Assembly (NCBI RefSeq): GCF_001881565.1
Contig: NZ_MPDJ01000010.1
Coordinates: 62,001 to 126,000 of the forward strand
Length of the DNA stretch: 64,000 nucleotides
Source: Eisenbergiella tayi
GTDB taxonomy: Bacteria > Bacillota > Clostridia > Lachnospirales > Lachnospiraceae
Direction of reading: 5' to 3'
Shown: in pieces, positions 35,094 through 44,458 of the stretch
How positions within the stretch are numbered: the stretch's first letter is position 1
Layout: each line of letters begins with the position of its first letter
The notes under the pieces: generated by a model
What the model saw: only the letters and a program-made list of their open reading frames with translations
Told to the model about the DNA's origin: nothing
Database searches by the model: none
Program-made: the position numbers and the translations under genes

Positions 35094-37517
35094 TTAAGGT
35101 TTTGCAACAATATTAATAATTTTACCGGGAACATAAATTTCCTTAACCACTGTCCCGCTCAGCTTGCCGGCATCTTCCAGAGCCTTCCGGCCTGCCGCTA
35201 TCGCATCCTCCTTGCTGATATCAATCGGTACGGTCACAACCAGCTTTGTCTTGCCGTTAACCTGTACGGCAACTTCCTTTTCATCGTCCGCCATAGCTTC
35301 CTTATCCGCTGCCGGCCATACTGCATGGAATACGGAATCTGTTTCTCCCAGCTGCCGCCACAGCTCTTCACCGATATGGGGAGCGAAGGGAGAAAGCATA
35401 ACAACCGCCGTTTTCAGGGTTTCTTTATCAATGCCGCCGTTTCTCGCCATATCAATCATCTTGTTAGTGTATTCCATAAAGCCGGAAACTACAGTATTCA
35501 GACTGAAGTTTTCCAGTCTGGTCGTGATTTCATGGATCATCCGGTTACGTACCTTGAGCATTTCCTTGTCAGCCTGTACGCCGCTGTCCTTATTATCCAT
35601 AGCCAGATTCCAGAAACGGTTCAGGAAACGGTTCACACCGTCAATACCCCTGTCATCCCATTCGCTGTCCAGTTCCGGAGGACCTACGAAAAGCTCATAC
35701 ATACGCAGGGAATCACAGCCGTAATCCCTTACCAAATCATCCGGAGAAACTACATTTCCTTTGGATTTACTCATTTTAATACCATTCTTACCGGTAATCA
35801 TACCCTGGTTGAACAGCTTGATGAAAGGTTCATCAAAATCAACCACGCCGGAATCATACAGGAATTTGGTATAAAAACGGGAATAAAGCAGATGCAGTAC
35901 CGCATGCTCCACGCCGCCGATATACATATCTACAGGAAGATACTTATCCGCCTTTTCTCTGCTCACCAGTTCCTTATCATTTTTGTTGTCCACATAACGA
36001 AGGAAATACCAGGAAGAACCGGCCCACTGAGGCATGGTATTAGTCTCTCTCTTGGCAGGAGCGCCGCAGACAGGACAAGTGGTGTTCACCCACCAGTCAA
36101 TATCCGCCAGCGGAGATTCACCTGTTCCGGTAGGCTGATAGGACTCCACTTCAGGAAGCAGCAAAGGAAGCTGATCCTCCGGTACAGGCACACAGCCGCA
36201 CTCCGGACAATGAACAATCGGAATAGGCTCTCCCCAATAACGCTGACGGGAGAATACCCAGTCACGGAGTTTGTAATTCACCGTTTTATGGCCGATTCCC
36301 ATCTTTTCAATCATTATCGGAGCTTCCTTTTTCAGCACGGCGCTCTCCATGCCGTTCCATTCTCCGGAATTGATCATGGTTCCGCTTGCTTCCGTATAAG
36401 CCTCCGTCATATTTTCAATTTCTTTCCCATCTTTGGCGATAACCTGGATGATTGGAATATCAAATTTCTTCGCAAACTCAAAGTCCCTGTCGTCATGGGC
36501 GGGCACGCACATGATGGCTCCCGTACCGTAATCTGCCAGTACATAATCAGACAGCCAGATGGGCACCTTGGCTCCGTTTAAAGGATTGATGGCATAGGTT
36601 CCTGTGAAAACGCCGGTCTTTTCCTTATCCTGAAGCCTGTCCACGTTGGATTTCATGGAAGCATCGTAAATATATTTCTCTACTGCGCTTTTATTTTCCG
36701 GCGTGGCAAGGCTGGCAGCCAGGCTGTGCTCCGGAGCCAATACCATAAAGGTCGCTCCATGAAGGGTGTCAGGCCTTGTGGTATAGACAGTGATCTTTTC
36801 ATCCCTGCCGTCAACCGGGAAATCAACTTCCGCACCGTAGGACTTGCCAATCCAGTCGGTCTGCATCTTCTTTACTTTTTCCGGCCAGTCCAGCTTATCA
36901 AGATCATTCAGGAGACGATCCGCATAAGCGGTAATTTTCAGCATCCACTGCTTCAGGTTTTTCTTGGTAACGTCAGCTCCACAGCGCTCACACTTACCGT
37001 TTACCACCTCTTCATTAGCCAGGCCTGTTTTACAGGAAGGACACCAGTTAATAGGCATTTCCTTCTCATAAGCAAGCCCTGCCTTGAACATCTTTACAAA
37101 GATCCACTGGGTCCATTTATAAAAGGAAGGATCCGTAGTGTTCACTTCCATATCCCAGTCATACAAAGCCGCGATCTGTTTGATCTGGCTTTTAATTTTT
37201 GACACATTATCTGCCGTGGAAATTGCAGGATGCACTCCCATTTTAATGGCATAGTTTTCTGCCGGAAGGCCGAACGCATCCCATCCCATGGGATGAATAA
37301 TGTAATGGCCGCCGTTGAGCATTTTGTAACGGCTCCACACATCAGAAATAACATATCCTCTCCAGTGTCCTACATGAAGTCCGTTTCCGGAAGGATAGGG
37401 GAACATGTCCAGACAATAATACTTGGGCTTCTTTCCGTCATTGACGTTTACAGGGTTAGTTTCCCATTCTTTCCGCCATTTCTCTTCAATCTCTCTGTGA
37501 TTGTATGGTGCTGCCAT
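35094..37517 (-). CDS. leuS: Leucyl-tRNA synthetase
   Basis: Charges tRNA-Leu. The 807-residue enzyme has the HIGH-type motif within PYPSGNGLHVGHWRGY near residue 40 and the KMSKS motif (IKMSKSKGNV) near residue 575. It also has a zinc-binding insertion (CPSCKTG, CERCG) and an editing domain (TTRPDTLHGATF). The C-terminal anticodon-binding region and small end domain are complete. GGAGG precedes the ATG. A T-box leader with its own promoter lies upstream, so expression rises when uncharged tRNA-Leu accumulates. Confidence 0.98.
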   Translation of the reverse strand: MAAPYNHREIEEKWRKEWETNPVNVNDGKKPKYYCLDMFPYPSGNGLHVGHWRGYVISDVWSRYKMLNGGHYIIHPMGWDAFGLPAENYAIKMGVHPAISTADNVSKIKSQIKQIAALYDWDMEVNTTDPSFYKWTQWIFVKMFKAGLAYEKEMPINWCPSCKTGLANEEVVNGKCERCGADVTKKNLKQWMLKITAYADRLLNDLDKLDWPEKVKKMQTDWIGKSYGAEVDFPVDGRDEKITVYTTRPDTLHGATFMVLAPEHSLAASLATPENKSAVEKYIYDASMKSNVDRLQDKEKTGVFTGTYAINPLNGAKVPIWLSDYVLADYGTGAIMCVPAHDDRDFEFAKKFDIPIIQVIAKDGKEIENMTEAYTEASGTMINSGEWNGMESAVLKKEAPIMIEKMGIGHKTVNYKLRDWVFSRQRYWGEPIPIVHCPECGCVPVPEDQLPLLLPEVESYQPTGTGESPLADIDWWVNTTCPVCGAPAKRETNTMPQWAGSSWYFLRYVDNKNDKELVSREKADKYLPVDMYIGGVEHAVLHLLYSRFYTKFLYDSGVVDFDEPFIKLFNQGMITGKNGIKMSKSKGNVVSPDDLVRDYGCDSLRMYELFVGPPELDSEWDDRGIDGVNRFLNRFWNLAMDNKDSGVQADKEMLKVRNRMIHEITTRLENFSLNTVVSGFMEYTNKMIDMARNGGIDKETLKTAVVMLSPFAPHIGEELWRQLGETDSVFHAVWPAADKEAMADDEKEVAVQVNGKTKLVVTVPIDISKEDAIAAGRKALEDAGKLSGTVVKEIYVPGKIINIVAKP

Positions 37518-37570
37518 AGCTTCCTCCTTTTTTACTGCTCATATATTTTTCCTCTTATAGGGATAACAAA

Positions 37571-37846
37571 AGCCCTTTCTTCTGCTTAGAGACGAAAGGG
37601 CTTCTTTTCCGTGGTACCACTCTAATTCGCGTCATTGTGCCCGGGAGAACGAATCCTTTCTCCGCAGCCTGACGCGCACTTAAATTTCTGTAACGGGAAC
37701 TCCCGCTCCGGACTACTTCCTTTTTCAAGTGGTTCCCCCGGAGGACTCCAAGGCGAGTTGGGGATTTATCCTTACCGCCTCACACCACCCGGCGGCTCTC
37801 TTAAAAGGACAGAATCCTTACTATTCCTCTTCCATGTCTTTGTCTT
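37571..37846 (-). ncRNA. T-box riboswitch leader of leuS
   Basis: On the minus strand the conserved T-box sequence AGAGTGGTACCACGG spans about 37624-37610. It is followed by a terminator stem GCCCTTTC/GAAAGGGC (37601-37593 with 37579-37572) and a short T run. The upstream part holds stem-I elements (AAGAGAGCC, GGTGTGAGGCGG). A CTC leucine codon (37757-37755) sits in the AA-CTC-GCCTTGGAG context expected for the specifier loop. The 5' limit is approximate. Confidence 0.92.
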
Positions 37847-37903
37847 ATTGCTATTTTGCCGGGAAATGCAGAAAATATGCCATTTTCCCGGAAACTAGGG
37901 ATA

Positions 37904-37932
37904 ATTTTATCCTTTTTCCCGGCTTTTGTCAA
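37904..37932 (-). promoter_or_regulatory. Promoter of the T-box-leuS transcript
   Basis: TTGACA (37932-37927), 17-bp spacer, TAAAAT (37909-37904), read on the minus strand. Transcription would start about 50 bp before the recognisable T-box stem I. Confidence 0.75.
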
Positions 37933-37945
37933 TAGTGCCTTTCTT

Positions 37946-39577
37946 CTAATTCAGCTCCTGTACCGGATTCAGGCCGCCTTCATCGAGATATTTGATGGTA
38001 ATCCGGTCACCTGCTTTGAAACGGACGATTCCGATAAGCTTATCATCCGATAAATCCACATCAAAAATATTTTCATTTCCTTCAATACAGATATAATAAT
38101 GAGTGGTTCCTTCCAGAACTATGGGTGAAATGGATTCAATCCTGCCGGAAGCTTCCTGATAGGCATCCGTGTTCTGGCTCACAATTCCGTTTGTACTCAG
38201 CAGCTCATTATAGCTCTTCTCACATTGCTGAATGGTATCCCCGATTGCCACCCACTGGTATTTCTGCACATTTACCATGGCATATTTCTTAACGAGGCCC
38301 GCCGCATCCTTCAGCGCCATAAAATAGGTCGGCTCATCCGCAATATTTAAAAGCAGGGGGAAGGAAGATTTATACCCCAGATTCTGTACCTGCCCTTCCG
38401 CCGAAGACATGGCCGACATCTCCGTAGCGCCTTCCACCTTATAAAAACGGGTTTCCATCGTTCTCTGGTTCATCAGTACAAAGCCTACATTGGACTGATC
38501 CCCGTTAACGGAGGTAATACCGGTATATACCCAGACATCATCATCCAGAGCGATATAGTTATATCCATTGGTGGTCACCAGACAGTCCTTCTGTCCTAAA
38601 ACGCTGTTAAAAAATCCATGCTGGTATATTCCATGATAATCATACAGCTGCATCAGCATCTCTGCGGAATACACCTTGTCTATCCACTGGGGAACATCCT
38701 GTATGTCATAATCCGTACATTCTCCGGTAATAGCATTACAGAGAACAACACGCCCTATGGTAACGCCTCCGAAAAGCCCGATATTAAATTTCTTTACAGG
38801 ACATACCCAGTAGGGAACACCTTCATCATCGATTTCAAAGAAAAGCTGATCCCCGAAAATATAGGTGGGGAACTGAAAACGCAGATGACGGTACAGATTG
38901 CGGTTAAAATATTCGGATTTGGAATATTTGATTCCCTCCTCCAGCATCACACATTCCGTATCCTGTGTTGTCATATCAATGCGGATATACGCCGGAATAC
39001 CATTTTTCTGATTGGTCAGCCACTTGACAGGACTCGCATATACAAGCGGGGTAACTCTTACCGGCACCCCATTGTAATTAAGCTGGGTATAATCATCCGC
39101 CACCTCAAACTGGGAAACGATATCTACCAGGCTGCCCATCTTACGATCGCCCAGCAGCGCTGCGGAGTCCTTATCCAGAAGCGGTATCGTCCGATAATCC
39201 ACTTCCTTAATGTCATCTGTAAAATTCCTGTTTTCCAGCGCCAGCAGCTGCTGGTATTTCTTTGCATTTATGATGGGTGACGACAATATGCTTCCGATAA
39301 TATATGCAGCCAATATCAGCAGCAGCAGAATCCCCATCCACTTCAAGGGTTTATATTCCTTCAGGCTGAGCTTCAAGGCTACGGTTCCTGAGCCCGCCAT
39401 GTCTTTTCCCGCCTTGCGGATGACATACAGGACTATCACCACGACAATCGCTGCCATGATAAAAAACCAGAAACCACTGGAATGAATATTAATGGCCGGC
39501 AGCGTAACATAATAATAGATAAACGCAACAACTGCGGCCAGAACACCCAAAATTGTGTATAATACACCTTTTTTCAT
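37946..39577 (-). CDS. Large membrane protein of unknown function
   Basis: 543 residues from ATG 39577 (MKKGVLYTILGVLAAVV); GGAGG is 13 nt upstream, a little far. An alternative start at 39610 lacks a good site. Three hydrophobic segments fall in the first 115 residues (LYTILGVLAAVVAFIYYYV, FWFFIMAAIVVVIVLYV, WMGILLLLILAAYIIG). A long, mostly beta-rich outside domain of about 420 residues follows. It contains aromatic-rich stretches (YRHLRFQFPTYIFGDQLFF, NGYNYIALDDDVWVY) and ends with a small OB-like segment (DRITIKYLDEGG). I do not recognise the family. The gene is divergent from the glycosyltransferase at 39828. Confidence 0.7.
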   Translation of the reverse strand: MKKGVLYTILGVLAAVVAFIYYYVTLPAINIHSSGFWFFIMAAIVVVIVLYVIRKAGKDMAGSGTVALKLSLKEYKPLKWMGILLLLILAAYIIGSILSSPIINAKKYQQLLALENRNFTDDIKEVDYRTIPLLDKDSAALLGDRKMGSLVDIVSQFEVADDYTQLNYNGVPVRVTPLVYASPVKWLTNQKNGIPAYIRIDMTTQDTECVMLEEGIKYSKSEYFNRNLYRHLRFQFPTYIFGDQLFFEIDDEGVPYWVCPVKKFNIGLFGGVTIGRVVLCNAITGECTDYDIQDVPQWIDKVYSAEMLMQLYDYHGIYQHGFFNSVLGQKDCLVTTNGYNYIALDDDVWVYTGITSVNGDQSNVGFVLMNQRTMETRFYKVEGATEMSAMSSAEGQVQNLGYKSSFPLLLNIADEPTYFMALKDAAGLVKKYAMVNVQKYQWVAIGDTIQQCEKSYNELLSTNGIVSQNTDAYQEASGRIESISPIVLEGTTHYYICIEGNENIFDVDLSDDKLIGIVRFKAGDRITIKYLDEGGLNPVQELN

Positions 39578-39827
39578 ATAAAATAATACTCCTCCCTGCC
39601 GGTCTTCCATTCCGGCAATCCCTTTCGTCAGCCTGTCCCAGCCTTTGAAACCGGACTGCTAACAAATTAATTCATTGTACCACATTATCCCATCTATAGC
39701 AATGCCTGGTCTGCGCCCGGAGCGCAGGACAAATGGGGCTGCAGCCAGGTACTTTGCCCTTGTTTCTCCTCTTTGCGCATGATAAAATATATAGGAACAA
39801 ATCACAAAAGAAGGGCAGATAATTCGA

Positions 39828-40697
39828 TTGAATAATCCTTTAGTTTCTATTATTATTCCCATATATAACAGGGAACAGACGCTGGAGCGTTGTCTTTGCA
39901 GTATCATCAGGCAAACCTATCCCAATCTGGAAATTATCGCTGTCGATGACGGCAGCACAGATCACAGCCGCGTTATCCTTGAACGTTATGAAAGGAAAGA
40001 TCCCCGTCTGCATGTTATTTACAAAAAAAATTCCGGCGTGTCGGAAAGCCGGAATTTAGGACTGCAGATGGCTAAAGGGGATTTCGTTCAATTTGTAGAT
40101 GCGGATGACTGGCTTACCCAGGACGCCACTTCTCTTTTGCTGCAGGCAATGGAACCGGACACACAGCTCGTTATTTCTGATTATTACCGGGTTATAGGCA
40201 GACGAATCTGGATTAAGGGCCATATTCCCACATCCAGCTCTATGAGCAGGGCTGAATTCGCCAAATATATGATGAAATCTCCCGCCAATTTCTATTATGG
40301 GGTAATCTGGAATAAATTTTACCGGATGGATATCATCAAAGAAAATCAATTGTACTTTTCACATGACTTGGACTGGTGTGAGGATTTTAAATTTAACCTG
40401 GAATACCTGAAGTATACTTCCAATGTCCAAGTTCTGACTACGCCTTTTTATTATTATGTAAAAACAAAGGGAAGCCTAGTTGACAGCAAAATTGATCTCA
40501 AGGAGACTATACGCACCAAAAAGATTCTGTTCGGATACTACAAGGAACTGTATCAGATCCTGGATATGTATGAAGAAAACAAATTGAAAATACAAAGCTT
40601 CTATCTGGAATTTGCCCGGGACAAAGTCAAAGCTCCCGTATTGCCGGAAGTTCCTGTTTTGCCCCGTGCTGGAAAGTACAGGCATAAGGAAAAGTAA
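39828..40697 (+). CDS. Family 2 glycosyltransferase
   Basis: 289 residues with a GT-A fold: LVSIIIPIYNREQTLERCL at the N-terminus, VDDGSTDHSR, and the metal-binding DxD-type VDADDW near residue 90. The usual GT2 end region is replaced by a proline-rich tail (APVLPEVPVLPRAGK). No membrane segment is seen, so it would act at the inner face of the membrane on an unknown sugar acceptor. The start is TTG at 39828 with AAGGG about 10 nt ahead; no ATG is available before the conserved N-terminus. It converges on rhaD with 3 bp between the stop codons. Confidence 0.85.
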   Translation: MNNPLVSIIIPIYNREQTLERCLCSIIRQTYPNLEIIAVDDGSTDHSRVILERYERKDPRLHVIYKKNSGVSESRNLGLQMAKGDFVQFVDADDWLTQDATSLLLQAMEPDTQLVISDYYRVIGRRIWIKGHIPTSSSMSRAEFAKYMMKSPANFYYGVIWNKFYRMDIIKENQLYFSHDLDWCEDFKFNLEYLKYTSNVQVLTTPFYYYVKTKGSLVDSKIDLKETIRTKKILFGYYKELYQILDMYEENKLKIQSFYLEFARDKVKAPVLPEVPVLPRAGKYRHKEK

Positions 40698-40700
40698 CTG

Positions 40701-41534
40701 TTAATCCTGCTTTTCGTAAAGGAACCGTTCCGGCAGCTGCAGATGGAAGGATACCGCCAGATCACGGAAATTATCCGGTGTAATTGTCTGAAGCTTATCC
40801 GGTTTCATGGAAAGAACTTTAATCAGAATCTCCGCCGATTTTTCAATGGTATGCATCAGCCCGAAGGTCAAGTCAAAATTTTCACCGGAGCAGAACATGC
40901 CATGATGAGCCCAGATGACCGCATCATATTTCTCCATTAATTTTCCGGTTTCCAGTGCGATTTCCCTTCCTCCGGGAACCATCCATCCAATAACGCCGAC
41001 ACCATCCGGAAAAACCACAGGGCATTCCGTAGCCATCTCCCACAGCTCTCTTGTGAAAATTTCATCCTTCAGGGGCAGAACGAAGGTGAGCGCAATCACA
41101 TTCGTAGTATGCGCATGATATATGACTCTGTGTGTTCCGCTGCTCACTCTCTTCTTTACTTCATGGTTCATTAAATGGGTAGGCAGCTCACTGGTCGGCC
41201 CGCCGCCTTCCACCAGTCCCCAGCGGATACAATAATTTTCCCCTTTTTCGTCTATCTCTATTATCGCAATGCAGGCTTCCGGATCCACAATGATATTACG
41301 GAAATACTTGCCCGTTCCCGTCACAAGGAAAAACTCCCCGGCAAGGTCAGGAACCTGGACTCCAATAGGCGTCCATACACTATGATCATTCAGGCGGTTC
41401 CTGATGCTCTCCACCTCTCCCGGCTTGATCCGATAGGATAAATTGCCGCCGTTTCGTTCATGCCAGCCTTCCCGGTATCCATCATCCGCCATCTTAATAA
41501 AATCCTTCACAAATTTAGATTCCAAAACCTTCAT
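40701..41534 (-). CDS. rhaD: Rhamnulose-1-phosphate aldolase
   Basis: Cleaves L-rhamnulose 1-phosphate into dihydroxyacetone phosphate and L-lactaldehyde. The 277-residue class II aldolase has GWHERNGGNLSYR near the N-terminus. The zinc ligands are in VIYHAHTTNVIAL and VIWAHHGMFCSG. Length matches E. coli RhaD. Neither rhaA, rhaB nor a rhamnose transporter is in the window, so this is a stand-alone member. AGGAG precedes the ATG. A promoter with an overlapping inverted repeat lies at 41599-41644. Confidence 0.93.
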   Translation of the reverse strand: MKVLESKFVKDFIKMADDGYREGWHERNGGNLSYRIKPGEVESIRNRLNDHSVWTPIGVQVPDLAGEFFLVTGTGKYFRNIIVDPEACIAIIEIDEKGENYCIRWGLVEGGGPTSELPTHLMNHEVKKRVSSGTHRVIYHAHTTNVIALTFVLPLKDEIFTRELWEMATECPVVFPDGVGVIGWMVPGGREIALETGKLMEKYDAVIWAHHGMFCSGENFDLTFGLMHTIEKSAEILIKVLSMKPDKLQTITPDNFRDLAVSFHLQLPERFLYEKQD

Positions 41535-41598
41535 AACAGTCTCCTTTCCTGCTTCCCGAATATTGCTTTCTTTTCACTCTTTTTCTGTAAGCATCCTT

Positions 41599-41644
41599 AT
41601 CATACACCCAAATCATTTATAAAACAACATATATTATGTTGTTT
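41599..41644 (-). promoter_or_regulatory. rhaD promoter with overlapping inverted-repeat operator
   Basis: Minus strand: TTGTTT (41627-41622), 17-bp spacer, TATGAT (41604-41599). The perfect inverted repeat AAACAACATA-TAT-TATGTTGTTT (41622-41644) covers the -35 box, a layout suited to repression or to an activator site. The regulator is not encoded nearby. Confidence 0.65.
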
Positions 41645-41700
41645 TTATTGTTTTTATCAAAATATTATATTGTTTTTGTGATGCATTTCTTTTTTTGACA

Positions 41701-41781
41701 AAAAAAACCTGCAAACCCGTGCAGGAAAAGTTCTTATAATAAAAAGGGCGCCGAAGATATCCCCCAACATCTTCGGCACCC
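41701..41781 (-). terminator. Tandem intrinsic terminators after the EF-G-like gene
   Basis: First hairpin: GGGCGCCGAAGAT (41746-41758) with ATCTTCGGCACCC (41769-41781), one mismatch, then T5 (41745-41741). Second hairpin: CCTGC (41708-41712) with GCAGG (41721-41725), extended by a few pairs, then a T run (41707-41701 and beyond). Both read on the minus strand and separate the EF-G-like gene from rhaD. Confidence 0.8.
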
Positions 41782-41817
41782 TTACCCCAATTTTGCTTTT
41801 CTTCTCTAAAAAAGACT

Positions 41818-43908
41818 TTATTCTTCGCTTCCTTCTGCTACTTTTGCCGCTCTCGCCGCAACTTCCTTCTCCTGAATATCGGAAGGAGCCTGCTCATAAC
41901 GGGCAAATGCAAAAGAATAATCACCTCTGCCTCCGGTCATGGAGCGCAGATCCGTACAATATCCATACAGATCCGTCATAGGCACATCGGCCTCCACGAT
42001 CTGTTTTCCGCCCGCGATAGGAGTCATTCCCAACACACGGCCCCGGCGTTTGTTCAAATCTCCCATAACATCACCGGTATACTGATCCGGTACCGTTACC
42101 TTAAGGGATGCAATCGGCTCCAGAAGAACCGGTCCGGCATCCATAAAGCCCTTCTTGAAAGCCTGGATGGTTGCCATCTTGAATGCCATTTCCGAAGAAT
42201 CTACAGGGTGATAGGATCCATCATACAGAATCGCTTTCACGCCGACTACCGGATAAGCCGCCAACGGCCCCTTCTGAACAGATTCCTGAATTCCCTTTTC
42301 CACTGCAGGATAATAATTCTTCGGCACAGCGCCGCCCACAACCTCCTGAGCAAATTCATAAGGCTTCTCAAGATCACCTGAAGGTTCAAATTTCATCTTG
42401 ACATGGCCATACTGTCCATGGCCGCCGGTCTGTTTTTTGTACTTGTATTCCACATCTGATTTCTTGCGGATGGTTTCACGGAAGGCAACCTTGGGCTGGC
42501 TCAGTTCAATCTCCACCTTATATTCATTAAGCAGCCTGCTTACCACAATGTCCAGATGCTGGTCACCCATGCCATACAGCAGTGACTGATGGTTTTCCGA
42601 ATCATTAACCACTCTCAGGGTTAAATCTTCATGAGTCATCTTTGTAAGGGACTGTGAAATCTTATCAATATCCCCTTTGTTCTTGGCTTTATATCTCTTG
42701 GAAGTATAAGGAACAGAAATTTCCGTCTTGCCGTATTCAATGGGTGTGCTCTTGGTAGACAGGGTATTTCCTGTTCTCGCGCCGGTAAGCTTGGCCAGAG
42801 CACCGATATCTCCGGCATGAAGCTCACTCACCTCAATCGGCTTGCTTCCCTGCATCACATAAAGCTTTCCGATTTTTTCTTCAATATCCTTATCATAATT
42901 AAGCATCTGATCGTCTGTTTTCAGGACACCGGAACAAACTTTAATCAGAGAATACTTGCCGATAAAAGGATCCACAATAGTCTTGAAGATAAAAGCACTC
43001 TTCGCCTTTGCAAAATCAAAATTCGCCTGGAAAATTTCCTTTGTTTTCATATTGATACCGGCATATTCCCGTCCCTCCGGACTGGGGAGATATTTAACGA
43101 TATCGTCAAGCAGGGTATAAATACCCTGTCCCAGAATATTGGATCCCATGGACATGGGAACAATGGTTCCGTCATCAATATTGGTACGCAGGGCGGCTCT
43201 GATCTCCGCTTCGGAGAAGGATTCGCCGCTGAAATATCTTTCCATGAACTCTTCACTTGTTTCGGCAACTGCTTCCATCAAGGTGTCACGGCAAATCTGA
43301 AGGTTCGGTTTGTTATATTCGGGGATCTCACATTCCACGACTTCCTTGCCCTGCCATCTGTAGCCGGTCTCGGAAATAACATTGACATAGCCCACAAACT
43401 TCTCATTTTCACGGATGGGCAGATGGAAGGGAGCGATTTTCTTGCCGTAAAGGCTGGTCATGTCTTCCACTATCTGACGATAGGAAGCATTATCAATATC
43501 CATATCGGTTACGAATACCATGCGGGGAAGCTTATATCTGTCACACAGCTCCCAGGCTTTCTGGGTGCCGACTTCCACACCGGCCTTACCGGAAATAACA
43601 ATGATGGCGGCATCCGCAGCGCTGACCGCTTCTTCCACTTCACCTACAAAGTCAAAAAAACCGGGAGTATCCAATATATTGATCTTCACACCTTCCCATT
43701 CAATCGGGACAACAGATGTGCTGATTGAAAATTTTCTCTTCTGCTCTTCCTTACCAAAATCGCTGACTGTATTTCCGTCAGTTACCTTACCCATCCTGGA
43801 TGTAATTCCGGACAAATACGCCATTGCTTCTACTAAACTAGTCTTGCCTGATCCGCCATGTCCCAGAAGAACAACGTTACGAATCTTGTCTGTTGTGTAA
43901 ATGTTCAT
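41818..43908 (-). CDS. Elongation factor G-like GTPase (FusA2-type paralogue)
   Basis: 696 residues from ATG 43908 (MNIYTTDKIRNVVLLG), with GGAGG 9 nt upstream. G1 is GHGGSGKTSL, G3 DTPGFFDF and G4 is changed from the usual NKxD to TDMD (MVFVTDMDIDN). The EF-G domains II-V follow, with GGHGQYGHVKMKFEP in domain IV. It is the divergent EF-G-like group that coexists with a true FusA in many Firmicutes; the true fusA, normally beside rpsL/rpsG/tuf, is not here. Roles in ribosome recycling or stress have been proposed for relatives. It is not a clear match to tetracycline-resistance factors, which have a different C-terminal domain. Confidence 0.88.
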   Translation of the reverse strand: MNIYTTDKIRNVVLLGHGGSGKTSLVEAMAYLSGITSRMGKVTDGNTVSDFGKEEQKRKFSISTSVVPIEWEGVKINILDTPGFFDFVGEVEEAVSAADAAIIVISGKAGVEVGTQKAWELCDRYKLPRMVFVTDMDIDNASYRQIVEDMTSLYGKKIAPFHLPIRENEKFVGYVNVISETGYRWQGKEVVECEIPEYNKPNLQICRDTLMEAVAETSEEFMERYFSGESFSEAEIRAALRTNIDDGTIVPMSMGSNILGQGIYTLLDDIVKYLPSPEGREYAGINMKTKEIFQANFDFAKAKSAFIFKTIVDPFIGKYSLIKVCSGVLKTDDQMLNYDKDIEEKIGKLYVMQGSKPIEVSELHAGDIGALAKLTGARTGNTLSTKSTPIEYGKTEISVPYTSKRYKAKNKGDIDKISQSLTKMTHEDLTLRVVNDSENHQSLLYGMGDQHLDIVVSRLLNEYKVEIELSQPKVAFRETIRKKSDVEYKYKKQTGGHGQYGHVKMKFEPSGDLEKPYEFAQEVVGGAVPKNYYPAVEKGIQESVQKGPLAAYPVVGVKAILYDGSYHPVDSSEMAFKMATIQAFKKGFMDAGPVLLEPIASLKVTVPDQYTGDVMGDLNKRRGRVLGMTPIAGGKQIVEADVPMTDLYGYCTDLRSMTGGRGDYSFAFARYEQAPSDIQEKEVAARAAKVAEGSEE

Positions 43909-43995
43909 ACTGAATTCCTCCGTATTATGCGATTTCCGGGTTTTCTGTAAAAGTCCCCAATCCACTCAAAATCTCTTCCAGAACCCCATGGGTAT

Positions 43996-44024
43996 ATTTT
44001 ACTAAATGTCGAAAATTTTTACAA
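43996..44024 (-). promoter_or_regulatory. Probable promoter of the EF-G-like gene
   Basis: Minus strand: TTGTAA (44024-44019), 17 bp, TAAAAT (44001-43996). The remaining AT-rich sequence up to the second inverted-repeat element (44025-44162) holds no gene and no other clear signal. Confidence 0.55.
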
Positions 44025-44162
44025 GCAATTTTCAACATTTTATACAAGTTATTTTTTATCATCTTTTTCCAGTGGCTGCATCCAAGTCAGACAAACCTCT
44101 GAAAGCCCCGGAAATCAAGGAATTTTAGCCAAATCAAAGAGGAAAGGTCCGTCTGTCCGGGC

Positions 44163-44448
44163 GCAGATAAAAAAACTGAGTGAGCGGCTCCGTCTGCCCT
44201 GGCTCCCCCTCCGGTTCTTCCAGACGTCCTGCGGCTCGGTAAGGTTCCTTACAGGGCAAACGACTTTTAGTCGTTTTTGCTCCCGCTCGGACAAACACGC
44301 AGCGGTACTAAGGTTGCAAAATACGCAACCTAAGGACCGGCGTGTTTATACGGCCCTTACAGGAATCCTTACCGAGCCGCAGGACGTCTGGAAGAACCGG
44401 AGGGGGAGCCAGGGCAGACGGAGCCGCTCACTCAGTTTTTTTATCTGC
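44163..44448. repeat. Large inverted-repeat element, copy 2 (286 bp) with conserved core
   Basis: Left arm 44163-44244 and right arm 44367-44448 are perfect reverse complements over 82 nt. The ends are GCAGATAAAAAAAC / GTTTTTTTATCTGC. The 66-nt block 44284-44349 is 59/66 identical to 19512-19577 of copy 1, in the same orientation. Its apex stem is GGTTGC/GCAACC where copy 1 has GGCTGC/GCAGCC, a compensated change. Between the outer stem and the core copy 2 has an extra perfect hairpin, AAACGACT-TTT-AGTCGTTT (44258-44276), absent in copy 1. The arms are only loosely alignable between copies. No target duplication was found here. The element lies between the EF-G-like gene (minus) and aroF (plus), 10 bp from the aroF -35 box. 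Confidence 0.93.
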
Positions 44449-44458
44449 TTCGTTCCGA

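Noticed and set aside
35052..36581. 509-codon plus-strand frame
   Set aside because: Antisense to leuS, whose motifs and T-box leave no doubt about the coding strand.
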